DNA from: Eutreptiella sp. 'Long Island Sound 2002'
Taxonomy: Eukaryota; Euglenozoa; Euglenophyceae; Eutreptiales; Eutreptiaceae
Assembly: GCA_964036045.1 (NCBI GenBank)
Contig: OZ038381.1
Span: 63,860,242 to 63,924,241 of the forward strand
DNA: 64,000 nt
Direction: 5' to 3'
Under the pieces are notes generated by a model, which was given only the letters and a program-made list of their open reading frames with translations, had not been told where the DNA came from and made no database searches. The stretch's first letter is position 1, and each line of letters starts with the position of its first letter. The position numbers were made by a program, and so were the translations under genes. Shown here piece after piece: positions 12,301 to 24,414 of this stretch.

Positions 12301-15300
12301 CACGGAGGGGGGTAAATAATTCACGGAGGGGTAAAATAATTCACGGAGGGGGGTAAATAATTCACGGAGGGGTAAAATAATTCACGGAGGGGGGTAAACA
12401 ATTCACGGAGGGGTAAAATAATTCACGGAGGGGGGTAAACAATTCACGGAGGGGTAAAATAATTCACGGAGGGGGGTAAATAATTCGCGGAGGGGTAAAA
12501 TAATTCACGGAGGGGGGTAAACAATTCACGGAGAGGTGAAATAATTCACGGAGGGGGGTAAATAATTCACGGAGGGGTGAAATAATTCACGGAGGGGGGT
12601 AAATAATTCACGGAGGGGTAAAAAAATTCACGGAGGGGGGTATATAATTCACAGAGGGGTAAAATAATTCACGGAGGGGGGTAAAATAATTCACGGAGGG
12701 CTAAAATAATTGACGGAGGGGGGTAAACGATTCACAGAGGGGTAAAATAATTCACCGAGGGGGGTAAATAATTCACGGAGGGGTAAAAGAATTTACGGAG
12801 GGGGGTAAACAATTCACGGAGGGGTAAAATAATTCACGGAGGGGGGTATATAATTCACAGAGGGGTAAAATAATTCACGGAGGGGGGTAAAATAATTCAC
12901 GGAGGGGTAAAATAATTCACGGAGGGGGGTAAACAATTCACAGAGGGGTCAAATAATTCACGGAGAGGGGTAAATAATTCACAGAGGGGTCAAATAATTC
13001 ACGGAGGGGGGTAAAAATTCACGGAGGGGTAAAATAATTCACGGAGGGGGGTAAATAATTCACGGAGGGGTAAAATAATTCACGGAGGGGGGTAAACAAT
13101 TCACAGAGGGGTGAAATAATTCACGGAGGGGGGTAAATAATTCGCGGAGGGGTAAAATAATTCACGGAGGGGGGTAAACAATTCACGGAGAGGTGAAATA
13201 ATTCACGGAGGGGGGTAAATAATTCACGGAGGGGTGAAATAATTCACGGAGGGGGGTAAATAATTCACGGAGGGGTAAAAAAATTCACGGAGGGGGGTAA
13301 AATAATTCACCGAGGGGTGAAAAAATTCACGGAGGGGGGTAAACAATTCACGGAGGGGTCAAATAATTCACAGAGGGGGGTAAATAATTCACGGAGGGGT
13401 CAAATAATTCACGGAGGGGGGTAAACAATTCACGGAGGGGTCAAACAATTCACGGAGGGGGGTAAACAATTCACGGAGGGGTAAAATAATTCACGGAGGG
13501 GGGTAAATAATTCACGGAGGAATAAAAGAATTCACGGAGGGGGGTAAATAATTCACGGAGGGGTCAAATAATTCACGGAGGGGGGTAAACAATTCACGGA
13601 GGGGTCAAACAATTCACGGAGGGGGGTAAACAATTCACGGAGGGGTAAAATAATTCACGGAGGGGGGTAAATAATTCACAGGGGGGTAAAAAAATTTACG
13701 GAGGGGGGTAAATAATTCACGGAGGGGTAAAATAATTCACTGAGGGGGGTAAACAATTCACAGAGGGGTAAAATGATTCACGGAGGGGGGTAAACAATTC
13801 ACATAGGGTAAAATAATTCACGGAGGGGGGTAAACAATTCACGGAGGGGTGAAATCATTCACAGAGGGGGGTAAATAATTCACGGAGGGGTGAAATAATT
13901 CACGGAGGGGGGTAAACAATTCACGGAGGGGTAAAATAATTCACGGAGGGGTGAAATAATTCACGGAGGGGGGTAAACAATTCACGGAGGAGTAAATAAT
14001 TCACGGAGGGGGGTAAACAATTCACAGAGGGGTGAAATGATTCACGGAGGGGGGTAAATAATTCACGGAGGGGTGAAATAATTCACGGAGGGGGGTAAAT
14101 AATTCACGGAGGGGTGAAATAATTCACGGAGGGGGGTAAATAATTCACAGAGGGGTAAAATAATTCACGGAGGGGGGTAAATAATTCACAGAGGGGTAAA
14201 ATAATTCACAGAGGGGTCAAATAATTCACGGAGGGGGGTAAATAATTCACAGAGGGGTAAAATAATTCACAAAGGGGGGTAAATAATTCACGGAGGGGTA
14301 AAATAATTCACGGAGGGGGGTAAACAATTCACAGAGGGGTAAAATGATTCACGGAGGAGGGTAAACAATTCACGGAGGGGTAAAATAATTCACCGAGGGG
14401 GGTAAACAAGTCACGGAGGGGTGAAATAATTCACGGAGGGGGGTAAATAATTCACGGAGGGGTAAAATAATTCACGGAGGGGGGTAAACAATTCACGGAG
14501 GGGTAAAATAATTCACGGAGGGGGGTAAACAATTCACGGAGGGGCAAATTAATTCACGGAGGGGGGTAAATAATTCACAGGGGGGTAAAATAATTCACGG
14601 AGGGGGGTAAATAATTCACGGAGGGGTGAAATAATTCACGGAGGGGGGTAAACAATTCACAGAGGGGTAAAATAATTCACCGAGGGGGGTAAACAATTCA
14701 CAGAGGGGTAAAAGAATTTACGGAGGGGGGTAAACAATTCACGGAGGGGTAAAATAATTCACGGAGGGGGGTAAATAATTCACGGAGGGGTCAAATAATT
14801 CACGGAGGGGGGTAAACAGTTCACGGAGGGGTCAAATAAGTCACGGAGGGGGGTAAACAATTCACCGAGGGGTAAAATAATTCACGGAGGGGGGTAAAAA
14901 TTCACGGAGGGGTAAAATAATTCACAGAGGGGATTAAATAATTCACGGAGGGGTAAAATAATTCACGGAGGGGGGTAAACAATTCACAGAGGGGTGAAAT
15001 AATTCACGGAGGGGGGTAAATAATTCACGGAGGGGTAAAATAATTCACGGAGGGGGGTAAACAATTCACGGAGAGGTGAAATAATTCACGGAGGGGGGTA
15101 GATAATTCACGGAGGGGTGAAATAATTCACGGAGGGTGGTAAATAATTCACGGAGGGGTCAAATAATTCACGGAGGGGGGTAAACGATTCAGGGAGGGGT
15201 AAAATAATTCACGGAGGGGGGTAAATAATTCACGGAGGGGTAAAAAAATTCACGGAGGGGGCTAAATAACTCACCGAGGGGTAAAATAATTCACGGAGGG

Positions 15301-18300
15301 GGGTAAATAATTCACGGAGGGGTAAAATAATTCACGGAGGGGGGTAAACAATTCACAGAGGGGTAAAATAATTCACGGAGGGGGGTAAATAATTCACGGA
15401 GGGGTAAAATAATTCACGGAGGGGGGTAAATAATTCACGGAGGGGTAAAAAAATTCACGGAGGGGGGTAAACAATTCACGGAGGGGTAAAATAATTCACG
15501 GAGGGGGGTAAACAATTCACAGGGGGGTCAAATAATTCACGGAGGGGGGTAAATAATTCACAGAGGGGTCAAATAATTCACGGAGGGGGGTAAACAATTC
15601 ACGGAGGGGTGAAAGAATTCACGGAGGGGGGTAAATAATTCACGGAGGGGTAAATAATTCACGGAGGGGGGTAAACAATTCACAGAGGGGTCAAATAATT
15701 CACGGAGGGGGGTAAATAATTCACGGAGAGGTGAAAGAATTCACGGAGGGGGGTAAATAATTCACGGAGGGGTAAATAATTCACGGAGGGGGGTAAACAA
15801 TTCACAGAGGGGTCAAATAATTCACGGAGGGGGGTACATAATTCACGGAGGGGTCAAAAAATTCACGGAGGGGGGTAAATAATTCACAGAGGGGTAAAAT
15901 AATTCACGGAGGGGGGTAAATAATTCACAGAGGGGTAAAATAATTCACAAAGGGGGGTAAAGAATTTACGGAGGGGTAAAATAATTCACGGGGGGGGAAA
16001 CAATTCACAGAGGGGTAAAATGATTCACGGAGGGGGGTAAACAATTCACGGAGGGGTAAAATAATTCACCGAGGGGGGTAAACAATTCACGGAGGGGTGA
16101 AATGATTCACGGAGGGGGGTAAATAATTCACAGAGGGGTGAAATAATTCACGGACGGGGGTAAATAATTCACGGAGGGGGGTCAAATAATTCACAGAGGG
16201 GTAAAATAATTCACGGAGGGGGGTAAATAATTCACAGAGGGGTAAAATAATTCACGGAGGGGGGTAAATAATTCACGGAGGGGTAAAATAATTCACGGAG
16301 GGGGGTAAACAATTCACAGAGGGGTAAAATAATTCACCGAGGGGGGTAAACAATTCACGGAGGGGTAAAAGAATTTACGGAGGGGGGTAAACAATTCACG
16401 GAGGGGTAAAATAATTCACGGAGGGGGGTAAATAATTCACGGAGGGGTCAAATAATTCACGGAGGGGGGTAAACAGTTCACGGAGGGGTCAAATAAGTCA
16501 CGGAGGGGGGTAAACAATTCACAGAGGGGTCAAATAATTCACGGAGGGGGGTAAATAATTCACAGAGGGGTCAAATAATTCACGGAGGGGGGTAAAAATT
16601 CACGGAGGGGTAAAATAATTCACGGAGGGGGGTAAATAATTCACGGAGGGGTAAAATAATTCACGGAGGGGGGTAAACAATTCACAGAGGGGTGAAATAA
16701 TTCACGGAGGGGGGTAAATAATTCACGGAGGGGTAAAATAATTCACGGAGGGGGGTAAACAATTCACGGAGAGGTGAAATAATTCACGGAGGGGGGTAAA
16801 TAATTCACGGAGGGGTGAAATAATTCACGGAGGGTGGTAAATAATTCACGGAGGGGTCAAATAATTCACGGAGGGGGGTAAACAATTGACGGAGGGGTAA
16901 AATAATTCACGGAGGGGGGTAAATAATTCACGGAGGGGTCAAATAATTCACGGAGGGGGCTAAATAACTCACCGAGGGGTAAAATAATTCACGGAGGGGG
17001 GTAAACAATTCACGGAGGGGTAAAGTAATTCACGGAGGGGGGTAAATAATTCACAGAGGGGTCAAATAATTCACGGAGGGGGGTAAACAATTCACCGAGG
17101 GGTAAAATAATTCACGGAGGGGGGTAAAAATTCACGGAGGGGTAAAATAATTCACAGAGGGGGTTAAATAATTCACGGAGGGGTAAAATAATTCACGGAG
17201 GGGGGTAAACAATTCACAGAGGGGTGAAATAATTCACGGAGGGGGGTAAATAATTCACGGAGGGGTAAAATAATTCACGGAGGGGGGTAAACAATTCACG
17301 GAGAGGTGAAATAATTCACGGAGGGGGGTAGATAATTCACGGAGGGGTGAAATAATTCACGGAGGGTGGTAAGTAATTCACGGAGGGGTCAAATAATTCA
17401 CGGAGGGGGGTAAACGATTCACGGAGGGGTAAAATAATTCACGGAGGGGGGTAAATAATTCACGGAGGGGTAAAATAATTCACGGAGGGGGCTAAATAAC
17501 TCACCGAGGGGTAAAATAATTCACGGAGGGGGGTAAATGATTCACGGAGGGGTAAAATAATTCACGGAGGGGGGTAAACAATTCACGGAGGGGTGAAATA
17601 ATTCACGGAGGGGGGTAAATAATTCACGGAGGGGTAAAATAATTCACGGAGGGGGGTAAACAATTCACGGAGGGGTAAAAAAATTCACGGAGGGGGGTAA
17701 ACAATTCACGGAGGGGTAAAATAATTCACGGAGGGGGGTAAACAATTCACAGGGGGGTCAAATAATTCACGGAGGGGGGTAAATAATTCACAGAGGGGTC
17801 AAATAATTCACGGAGGGGGGTAAACAATTCACGGAGGGGTGAAAGAATTCACGGAGGGGGGTAAATAATTCACGGAGGGGTAAATAATTCACGGAGGGGG
17901 GTAAACAATTCACAGAGGGGTCAAATAATTCACGGAGGGGGGTAAATAATTCACGGAGAGGTGAAAGAATTCACGGAGGGGGGTAAATAATTCACGGAGG
18001 GGTAAATAATTCACGGAGGGGGGTAAACAATTCACAGAGGGGTCAAATAATTCACCGAGGGGGGTAAATAATTCACGGAGGGGTGAAATAATTCACGGAG
18101 GGGGGTACATAATTCACGGAGGGGTCAAAAAATTCACGGAGGGGGGTAAATAATTCACAGAGGGGTAAAATAATTCACGGAGGGGGGTAAATAATTCACA
18201 GAGGGGTAAAATAATTCACAAAGGGGGGTAAAGAATTTACGGAGGGGTAAAATAATTCACGGGGGGGGGAAACAATTCACAGAGGGGTAAAATGATTCAC

Positions 18301-21300
18301 GGAGGGGGGTAAACAATTCACGGAGGGGTAAAATAATTCACCGAGGGGGGTAAACAATTCACGGAGGGGTGAAATGATTCACGGAGGGGGGTAAATAATT
18401 CACAGAGGGGTGAAATAATTCACGGACGGGGGTAAATAATTCGCGGAGGGGGGTCAAATAATTCACAGAGGGGTAAAATAATTCACGGAGGGGGGTAAAT
18501 AATTCACAGAGGGGTAAAATAATTCACGGAGGGGGGTAAATAATTCACGGAGGGGTAAAATAATTCACGGAGGGGGGTAAACAATTCACAGAGGGGTAAA
18601 ATAATTCACCGAGGGGGGTAAACAATTCCCGGAGGGGTAAAAGAATTTACGGAGGGGGGTAAACAATTCACGGAGGGGTAAAATAATTCACGGAGGGGGG
18701 TAAATAATTCACGGAGGGGTCAAATAATTCACGGAGGGGGTAAACAGTTCACGGAGGGGTCAAATAAGTCACGGAGGGGGGTAAACAATTCACAGAGGGG
18801 TCAAATAATTCACGGAGGGGGGTAAACAACTCACGGAGGGGTAAAATAGTTCACGGAGGGGGGTAAATAATTCACGGAGGGGTAAAATAATTCACGGAGG
18901 GGGGTAAATAATTCACAGAGGGGTAAAAAAAATTTACGGAGGGGGGTAAATAATTCACGGAGGGGTAAAAAAATTCACGGAGGGGGGTAAATAATTCACG
19001 GAGGGGTAAAATAATTCACGGAGGGGGGTAAATAATTCACGGATAGTAAAATAATTCACGGAGGGGGGTAAACAATTCACGGAGGGGTAAAATAATTCAC
19101 GGAGGGGGGTAAACAATTCACAGAGGGGTCAAATAATTCACGGAGGGGGGTAAATAATTCACAGAGGGGTCAAATAATTCACGGAGGGGGGTAAAAATTC
19201 ACGGAGGGGTAAAATAATTCACGGAGGGGGGTAAATAATTCACGGAGGGGTAAAATAATTCACGGAGGGGGGTAAACAATTCACAGAGGGGTGAAATAAT
19301 TCACGGAGGGGGGTAAATAATTCACGGAGGGGTAAAATAATTCACGGAGGGGGGTAAACGATTCACGGAGAGGTGAAATAATTCACGGAGGGGGGTAAAT
19401 AATTCACGGAGGGGTGAAATAATTCACGGAGGGTGGTAAATAATTCACGGAGGGGTCAAATAATTCACGGAGGGGGGTAAACAATTGACGGAGGGGTAAA
19501 ATAATTCACGGAGGGGGGTAAATAATTCACGGAGGGGTCAAATAATTCACGGAGGGGGCTAAATAACTCACCGAGGGGTAAAATAATTCACGGAGGGGGG
19601 TAAACAATTCACGGAGGGGTAAAGTAATTCACGGAGGGGGGTAAATAATTCACGGAGGGGTCAAATAATTCACGGAGGGGGGTAAACAATTCACAGAGGG
19701 GTCAAATAATTCACGGAGGGGGGTGGACAATTCACGGAGGGGTAAAATAATTCACGGAGGGGGGTAAACAATTCACGAAGGGGTAAAATAATTCACGGAG
19801 GGGGGTAAATAATTCACGGAGGGGTAAAATAATTCACGGAGGGGGGTAAACAATTCACGGAGGGGTAAAATAATTCACGGAGGGGGGTAAACAATTCACA
19901 GAGGGGTCAAATAATTCACGGAGGGGGGTAAATAATTCACAGAGGGGTAAACAATTCACGGAGGGGGGTAAATAATTCACGGAGGGGTAAAATAATTCAC
20001 GGAGGGGGGTAAATAATTCACGGAGGGGTCAAATAATTCACGGAGGGGGGTAAATAATTCACGGAGGGGTAAAATAATTCACGGAGGGGGTAAATAATTC
20101 ACGGAGGGGTAAAATAATTCACGGAGGGGGGTAAATAATTCACGGAGGGGTCAAATAATTCACGGAGGGGGGTAAATAATTCACGGAGGGGTGAAATAAT
20201 TCACGGAGGGGGGTAAAAATTCACGGAGGGGTAAAATAATTCACGGAGGGGGGTAAATAATTCACGGAGGGGTAAAATAATTCACGGAGGGGGGTAAACA
20301 ATTCACAGAGGGGTGAAATAATTCACGGAGGGGGGTAAATAATTCACGGAGGGGTAAAATAATTCACGGAGGGGGGTAAACAATTCACGGAGGGGTCAAA
20401 TAATTCACGGAGGGGGGTAAACAATTGACGGAGGGGTAAAATAATTCACGGAGGGGGGTAAATAATTCACGGAGGGGTCAAATAATTCACGGAGGGGGCT
20501 AAATAACTCACCGAGGGGTAAAATAATTCACGGAGGGGGGTAAACAATTCACGGAGGGGTAAAGTAATTCACGGAGGGGGGTAAATAATTCACGGAGGGG
20601 TCAAATAATTCACGGAGGGGGGTAAACAATTCACAGAGGGGTCAAATAATTCACGGAGGGGGGTGGACAATTCACGGAGGGGTAAAATAATTCACGGAGG
20701 GGGTAAATAATTCACGGAGGGGTAAAATAATTCACGGAGGGGGGTAAACAATTCACGGAGGGGTAAAATAATTCACGGAGGGGGGTAAACAATTCACAGA
20801 GGGGTCAAATAATTCACGGAGGGGGGTAAATAATTCACAGAGGGGTAAAAAATTCACGGAGGGGTGAAAGAATTCACAGAGGGGTAAAATGATTCACGGA
20901 GGGGGGTAAATAATTCACGGAGGGGTGAAACAATTCACGGAGGGGGGTAAATAATTCACGGAAGGGTAAAATAATTCACGGAGGGGGGTAAATAATTCAC
21001 GGAGGGGTCAAATAATTCACGGAGGGGGGTAAATAATTCACGGAGGGGTAAAATAATTCACGGAGGGGGTAAATAATTCACGGAGGGGTAAAATAATTCA
21101 CGGAGGGGGGTAAATAATTCACGGAGGGGTCAAATAATTCACGGAGGGGGGTAAATAATTCACGGAGGGGTGAAATAATTCACGGAGGGGGGTAAATAAT
21201 TCACGGAGGGGTCAAATAATTCACGGAGGGGGGTAAATAATTCACGGAGGGGTCAAATAATTCACGGAGGGGGGTAAATAATTCACGGAGGGGTAAAATA

Positions 21301-21308
21301 ATTCACGG
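6385..21308. repeat. About 15 kb of a ~41-bp dimeric satellite
   Basis: The unit is a dimer of two related 19-22-bp halves, TAAATAATTCACGGAGGGG and a longer half ending in G6, giving a dimer of about 41 bp and roughly 360 dimers. Variants include AAACAATTC, CACAGAGG, CACCGAGG and TCAAATAATT. Rare variants recur at fixed distances, showing higher-order duplications (for example 14861-17030 against 17091-19630). Stops occur in every frame. All G runs are on the plus strand. The array ends inside AATTCACGGCGG at 21308, where the leucine-rich-repeat fragment begins. Confidence 0.95.
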
Positions 21309-21890
21309 CGGCGCGCGCGGACACTCAGGGTATTCAGTGAGGGGGCATCCTTCGGCGCTGCAAGCGCCTGTGCCCCACTGCCTCCCATGGAATTCCCACT
21401 AAGAACGAGGGACAATGTATTCAGTGAGGGGGCATCCTTCAGCGCTGCAAGCGCCTGTGCCCCACTCTCTCCCCCGGAATTCTGCCTAAGATTGAGGGAC
21501 AAGGTATGCAGTGAGAAGGCATCCTTCAGCGCTGCAGGCGCCTGTGCCCCACTGCCTCCCATGGAATTCCCACTAAGATCGAGGGACAGGGTATTCAGTG
21601 AGGGGGCATCCTTCAGCGCTGCAAGCGCGTGTGCCCCACTCTCTCCCACGGAATTCTGCCTAAGATTGAGGGACAAGGTATGCAGTGAGGGGGCATCCTT
21701 CAGCGCTGCAAGCGCCTGTGCCCCACTGCCTCCCACGGAATTCGACCTCAGATTGAGGGACAGGGCATGCAGTGAGGCGGCATCCTTCGGCGCTGCAAGC
21801 ACCCGTGCCCCACTATCTCCGACAAAATTATCACCAAGATCGAGGGACAGGGTATGCAGTGAGGGGGTCTCGGTTTCGGTGCAGTGAGTG
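21309..21890 (-). pseudogene. Leucine-rich-repeat gene fragment (LRR_RI-like), cut by satellite
   Basis: The minus strand encodes about six and a half tandem repeats of 29 residues (87 bp; for example 21331 to 21418). The consensus resembles LAALKDAPSLHTLSLNLRQN followed by SVGESGAQA. The spacing of leucines and the SLNTLSLDLSGN core match ribonuclease-inhibitor-type LRRs, which serve as protein-binding surfaces. The frame is open from about 21888, begins mid-repeat without a good start, and at 21305 runs straight into the ~41-bp satellite, which then supplies a meaningless tail. Both ends of the gene are therefore missing. It lies inside the 19.2-kb hAT-like element, so it may be a captured host fragment. 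The opposite strand is also open across the repeats, but its translation has no LRR pattern. Confidence 0.75.
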
Positions 21891-23388
21891 TAGTGCAGTG
21901 TGGTGCGGTACAGTGCAGGGGCTATTCCTAACTAAAGCACCAGGGCAAATCACAGAAAATTGTATTGTCTGCAACATCCCTAACCTGTTAAAGTCCTTAA
22001 AAATGTGTGGAAGCCGAAGCCAGGACGGGTTGGTCCATGTGGACCGCCCAGGCGGGGAGGGTGGAGAGGAACTTACAGGTTTTTATTTTTACATCCCACC
22101 CTGCTCTCTCTGACCCCTTGGGTGCCCGGGCGTCCTCTCCTCCCCCCCCCTGTAGGGCAGTGAAGGCAAGCCTACCTGCCCAGGCACCCCGCCATCAGAC
22201 AGCACCGTTTAACAGGCAAGAAAGTGTTCTCCAAAAATGAAAAAAAAAATTTCCGAAAGCGGTGCTGTCAGTGGCCCCGTTGTGTTTAACTGACTTTTGT
22301 TTGTGCTGGTTGTTTAACAGAGGGTCGGGGAAGGGGTCGAGAGCAGAGGGGAGGGGTTTTAAGGGGTATAGCTGCCCAGCCGATGAGTCCCCCCTTGCAA
22401 GGGGACCCAGAGCAAACATACAGACACCCACGCATGCCCACACATACACACATACACACGCATTAAAAACAACATCATGCACCCGCCAGCAATCAACCAA
22501 CGTTCCCGTCACCGACGTTCTCTAAAAGCGAAGCAAAGGGCAGAATGGGGTAAGATGCAAAAATACTTCCGGGTAACCCTGTAACCAATGTTCCTTAAAA
22601 GAAAAAAATGTTGACCTTTAACTAGCTGACAGGGTCCCCCCTCGCAGGGGAACCCGAGCAACTAAGCACAGGCACAAGCACAGGCAAAAAGAAAGTGGCT
22701 CCCGTAGTGGAAAAAAAAAACATACCTGTGACTGTCCTTATAGGACCCCAGAAAAATTCAGGGCACCCTGGATAAGTGATTATGCTGAAGTATGTTGAAA
22801 AATTTTGTTAAACCAACAAGTGTAGACATTTGTACTGAGGAAGTAAGCTTGTGGCCCTTGGAGCCCCTTTTCACAACCCCCCCCTCAGCCTCGCTCTCCT
22901 TGACTCTCTGGTGCTTGGGCGTCCTCTCGGGCCCCCCACACCCGGCGAAGAACCCCTTGCACCCCACCCACGCACCGACCCTGCAGACACTGTCGTTTCA
23001 CTGACAGAAAAAAAATGCCATGTGAAAAATAGCAGGCGCACCTGCAAAAAAAATTGTTTTTGGCAGAAGAGACACTGCTGCGGGCCCCCGTTCCATTGAA
23101 AAAAAGAGGGGAAGAGTCGAGAGCGGGGAGAGGGGGGTAAACCGTAGACGGTAGACAATGGAAAAATTGGGTCCCCCACACTAAATGGGGGACGCCACTG
23201 AAATCAGGGGGTGTGAAGCAAAGCAGAATGCCCCTCCAGGCAGACACACAAAGAATGCAAAACACATACACAGAGCAATGTGAAGCAAAACATTGAATGT
23301 ACAATCACATGTGCTTCCATGACCCTGCATCGCCTGTCTCCCTGGACTGAGATTCAGGGCTCACATTGCCCCGAAAATACCCCGAAAC
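21891..23388. other. Interior of element 1 with diverged local duplications, no gene
   Basis: No convincing coding frame. Related blocks recur: a CCCCCCTTGCAAGGGGACCC-like hairpin with adjacent sequence at about 22388 and again at about 22635, and a CTTGGGCGTCCTCTC-containing block at about 22124 and 22914. Poly-A and poly-G/C tracts are frequent. Confidence 0.4.
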
Positions 23389-23580
23389 GTACTAAAAAGC
23401 CCCCCAAAACGTACTACAAAACCCCTGGAAATGTACTAAAAGATCCCGTGAAATGCACTAAAAAACCCCCCCAAATGTACTAAAAAAACCCCCCTAACTG
23501 TACTAAAAAAACCCCCTAACGGTACTAAAAAAACCCCCCGAAATGTACTAAAAAACCCCCCGAAATGTACTAAAACTCCT
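23389..23580. repeat. 22-bp minisatellite, about 9 copies
   Basis: GTACTAAAA recurs at 23389, 23411, 23433, 23477, 23500, 23522, 23544 and 23567 (one diverged copy at 23455), separated by a C run and GAAAT. Confidence 0.85.
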
Positions 23581-23642
23581 TTGTACCAACAACCAACAAA
23601 CAAATTGCAATCACAAAAAGACTTGCAACGCGATATCCTGCA

Positions 23643-23815
23643 CTAGCCCCTTTATCTGCTTTGGGGCACATCAACAACCACATTCAAATATGCACATCCC
23701 GAACTAGCCCCTTTATCTGCATTGGGGCACATCAGCAACCGCATTCAAATATCCACGGCCCAAACTAGCCCCTTTATCTGCTTTGGGGCAGATCAGCAGC
23801 CAAATTCCACTACCG
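23643..23815. repeat. 61-bp tandem repeat, 3 copies
   Basis: CTAGCCCCTTTATCTGC starts at 23643, 23704 and 23765, followed each time by TTTGGGGCACATCAGCAACC-like sequence. Confidence 0.85.
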
Positions 23816-24350
23816 TGCGTCGCACGGTATTTTAACACTTGTCACAATCCTGGATACACCATTCTCTGAAAGCAAAGCAAGGTGCAGAACGGGGCATGAG
23901 ACACCGAAGAGGGGGACAACAAGCAGTGGGGCAAACTCTCCCGCGATTCTCGCATTCTTGCAAAAAGGGGGGCAGGGGCAAAAATTATTTTATTTTTGCA
24001 ATTTTTTTTGCGGAACCTTTTTTTGCGTAAGGCGTGAAGCCAATAATTAATTTTTTTTTGCGTTTTTTTTGCGGACAGGGTGGGGGGGGGGGGAGAAAAG
24101 CCTGATGGGGGGTTTCGGGTTGAGCGTTGGGGTAGCCCACCAACAAAACCGACCCTGTTGTTATTCACATACCTAGTTCATGCCTACTGTCATGGTCTGC
24201 AAATGAAGCAAGGTGCAGAATTGGGCAAGAGAAAAGGGGGGGGAGCCAAGTCTGATATGGGGGTCAAAGCACAAGTGTGATATTGGGGGGGGAGGGGGCA
24301 AAGGCCTATCATGGGGGGCTTGGGGGGTTGGGGGTTGGGGGTGATGGCCC
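23816..24350. other. Low-complexity interior of element 1
   Basis: T-rich runs (23990-24072) and G-rich runs (24080-24100, 24235-24345). No gene seen. Confidence 0.4.
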
Positions 24351-24414
24351 ATAAAAGTCTGAAGTCTGAAGTCTGATAGCCCATTGGGTTACTATACCCA
24401 TAGCTGTAGCGGAC
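24351..24414 (+). repeat. Right end of hAT-like element 1
   Basis: Three AAGTCTG heptamers (24355-24376), then TATACCCATAGCTG (24393-24406), the inverted partner of the left terminus, then the duplicated target TAGCGGAC (24407-24414). Confidence 0.88.

Larger units (their letters stand above)
5201..24406. mobile_element. 19.2-kb hAT-like, apparently non-autonomous element filled with satellites
   Basis: The ends match perfectly over 14 bp in inverted orientation and are flanked by the identical 8-bp duplication TAGCGGAC, so one insertion of 19,206 bp explains the whole block. Inside, in order, are a 40-bp minisatellite (5521-5705), a 52-bp satellite (5707-6375), about 15 kb of a ~41-bp satellite (to 21308), a leucine-rich-repeat gene fragment (21309-21890), 22-bp and 61-bp repeats, and unique DNA. 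I find no transposase frame, so it would need one supplied elsewhere. Two more sets of the same subterminal heptamers occur in this window (26657 and 31206-35702), so this is a family. The alternative, that the ends are fortuitous, is unlikely given 8/8 and 14/14 matches at the junctions. Superfamily assignment rests on duplication length and the CAG start only. Confidence 0.82.

Noticed and set aside
6385-21308. CRISPR-like regular repeats
   Set aside because: There are no unique spacers; the whole unit repeats, and the context is eukaryotic.
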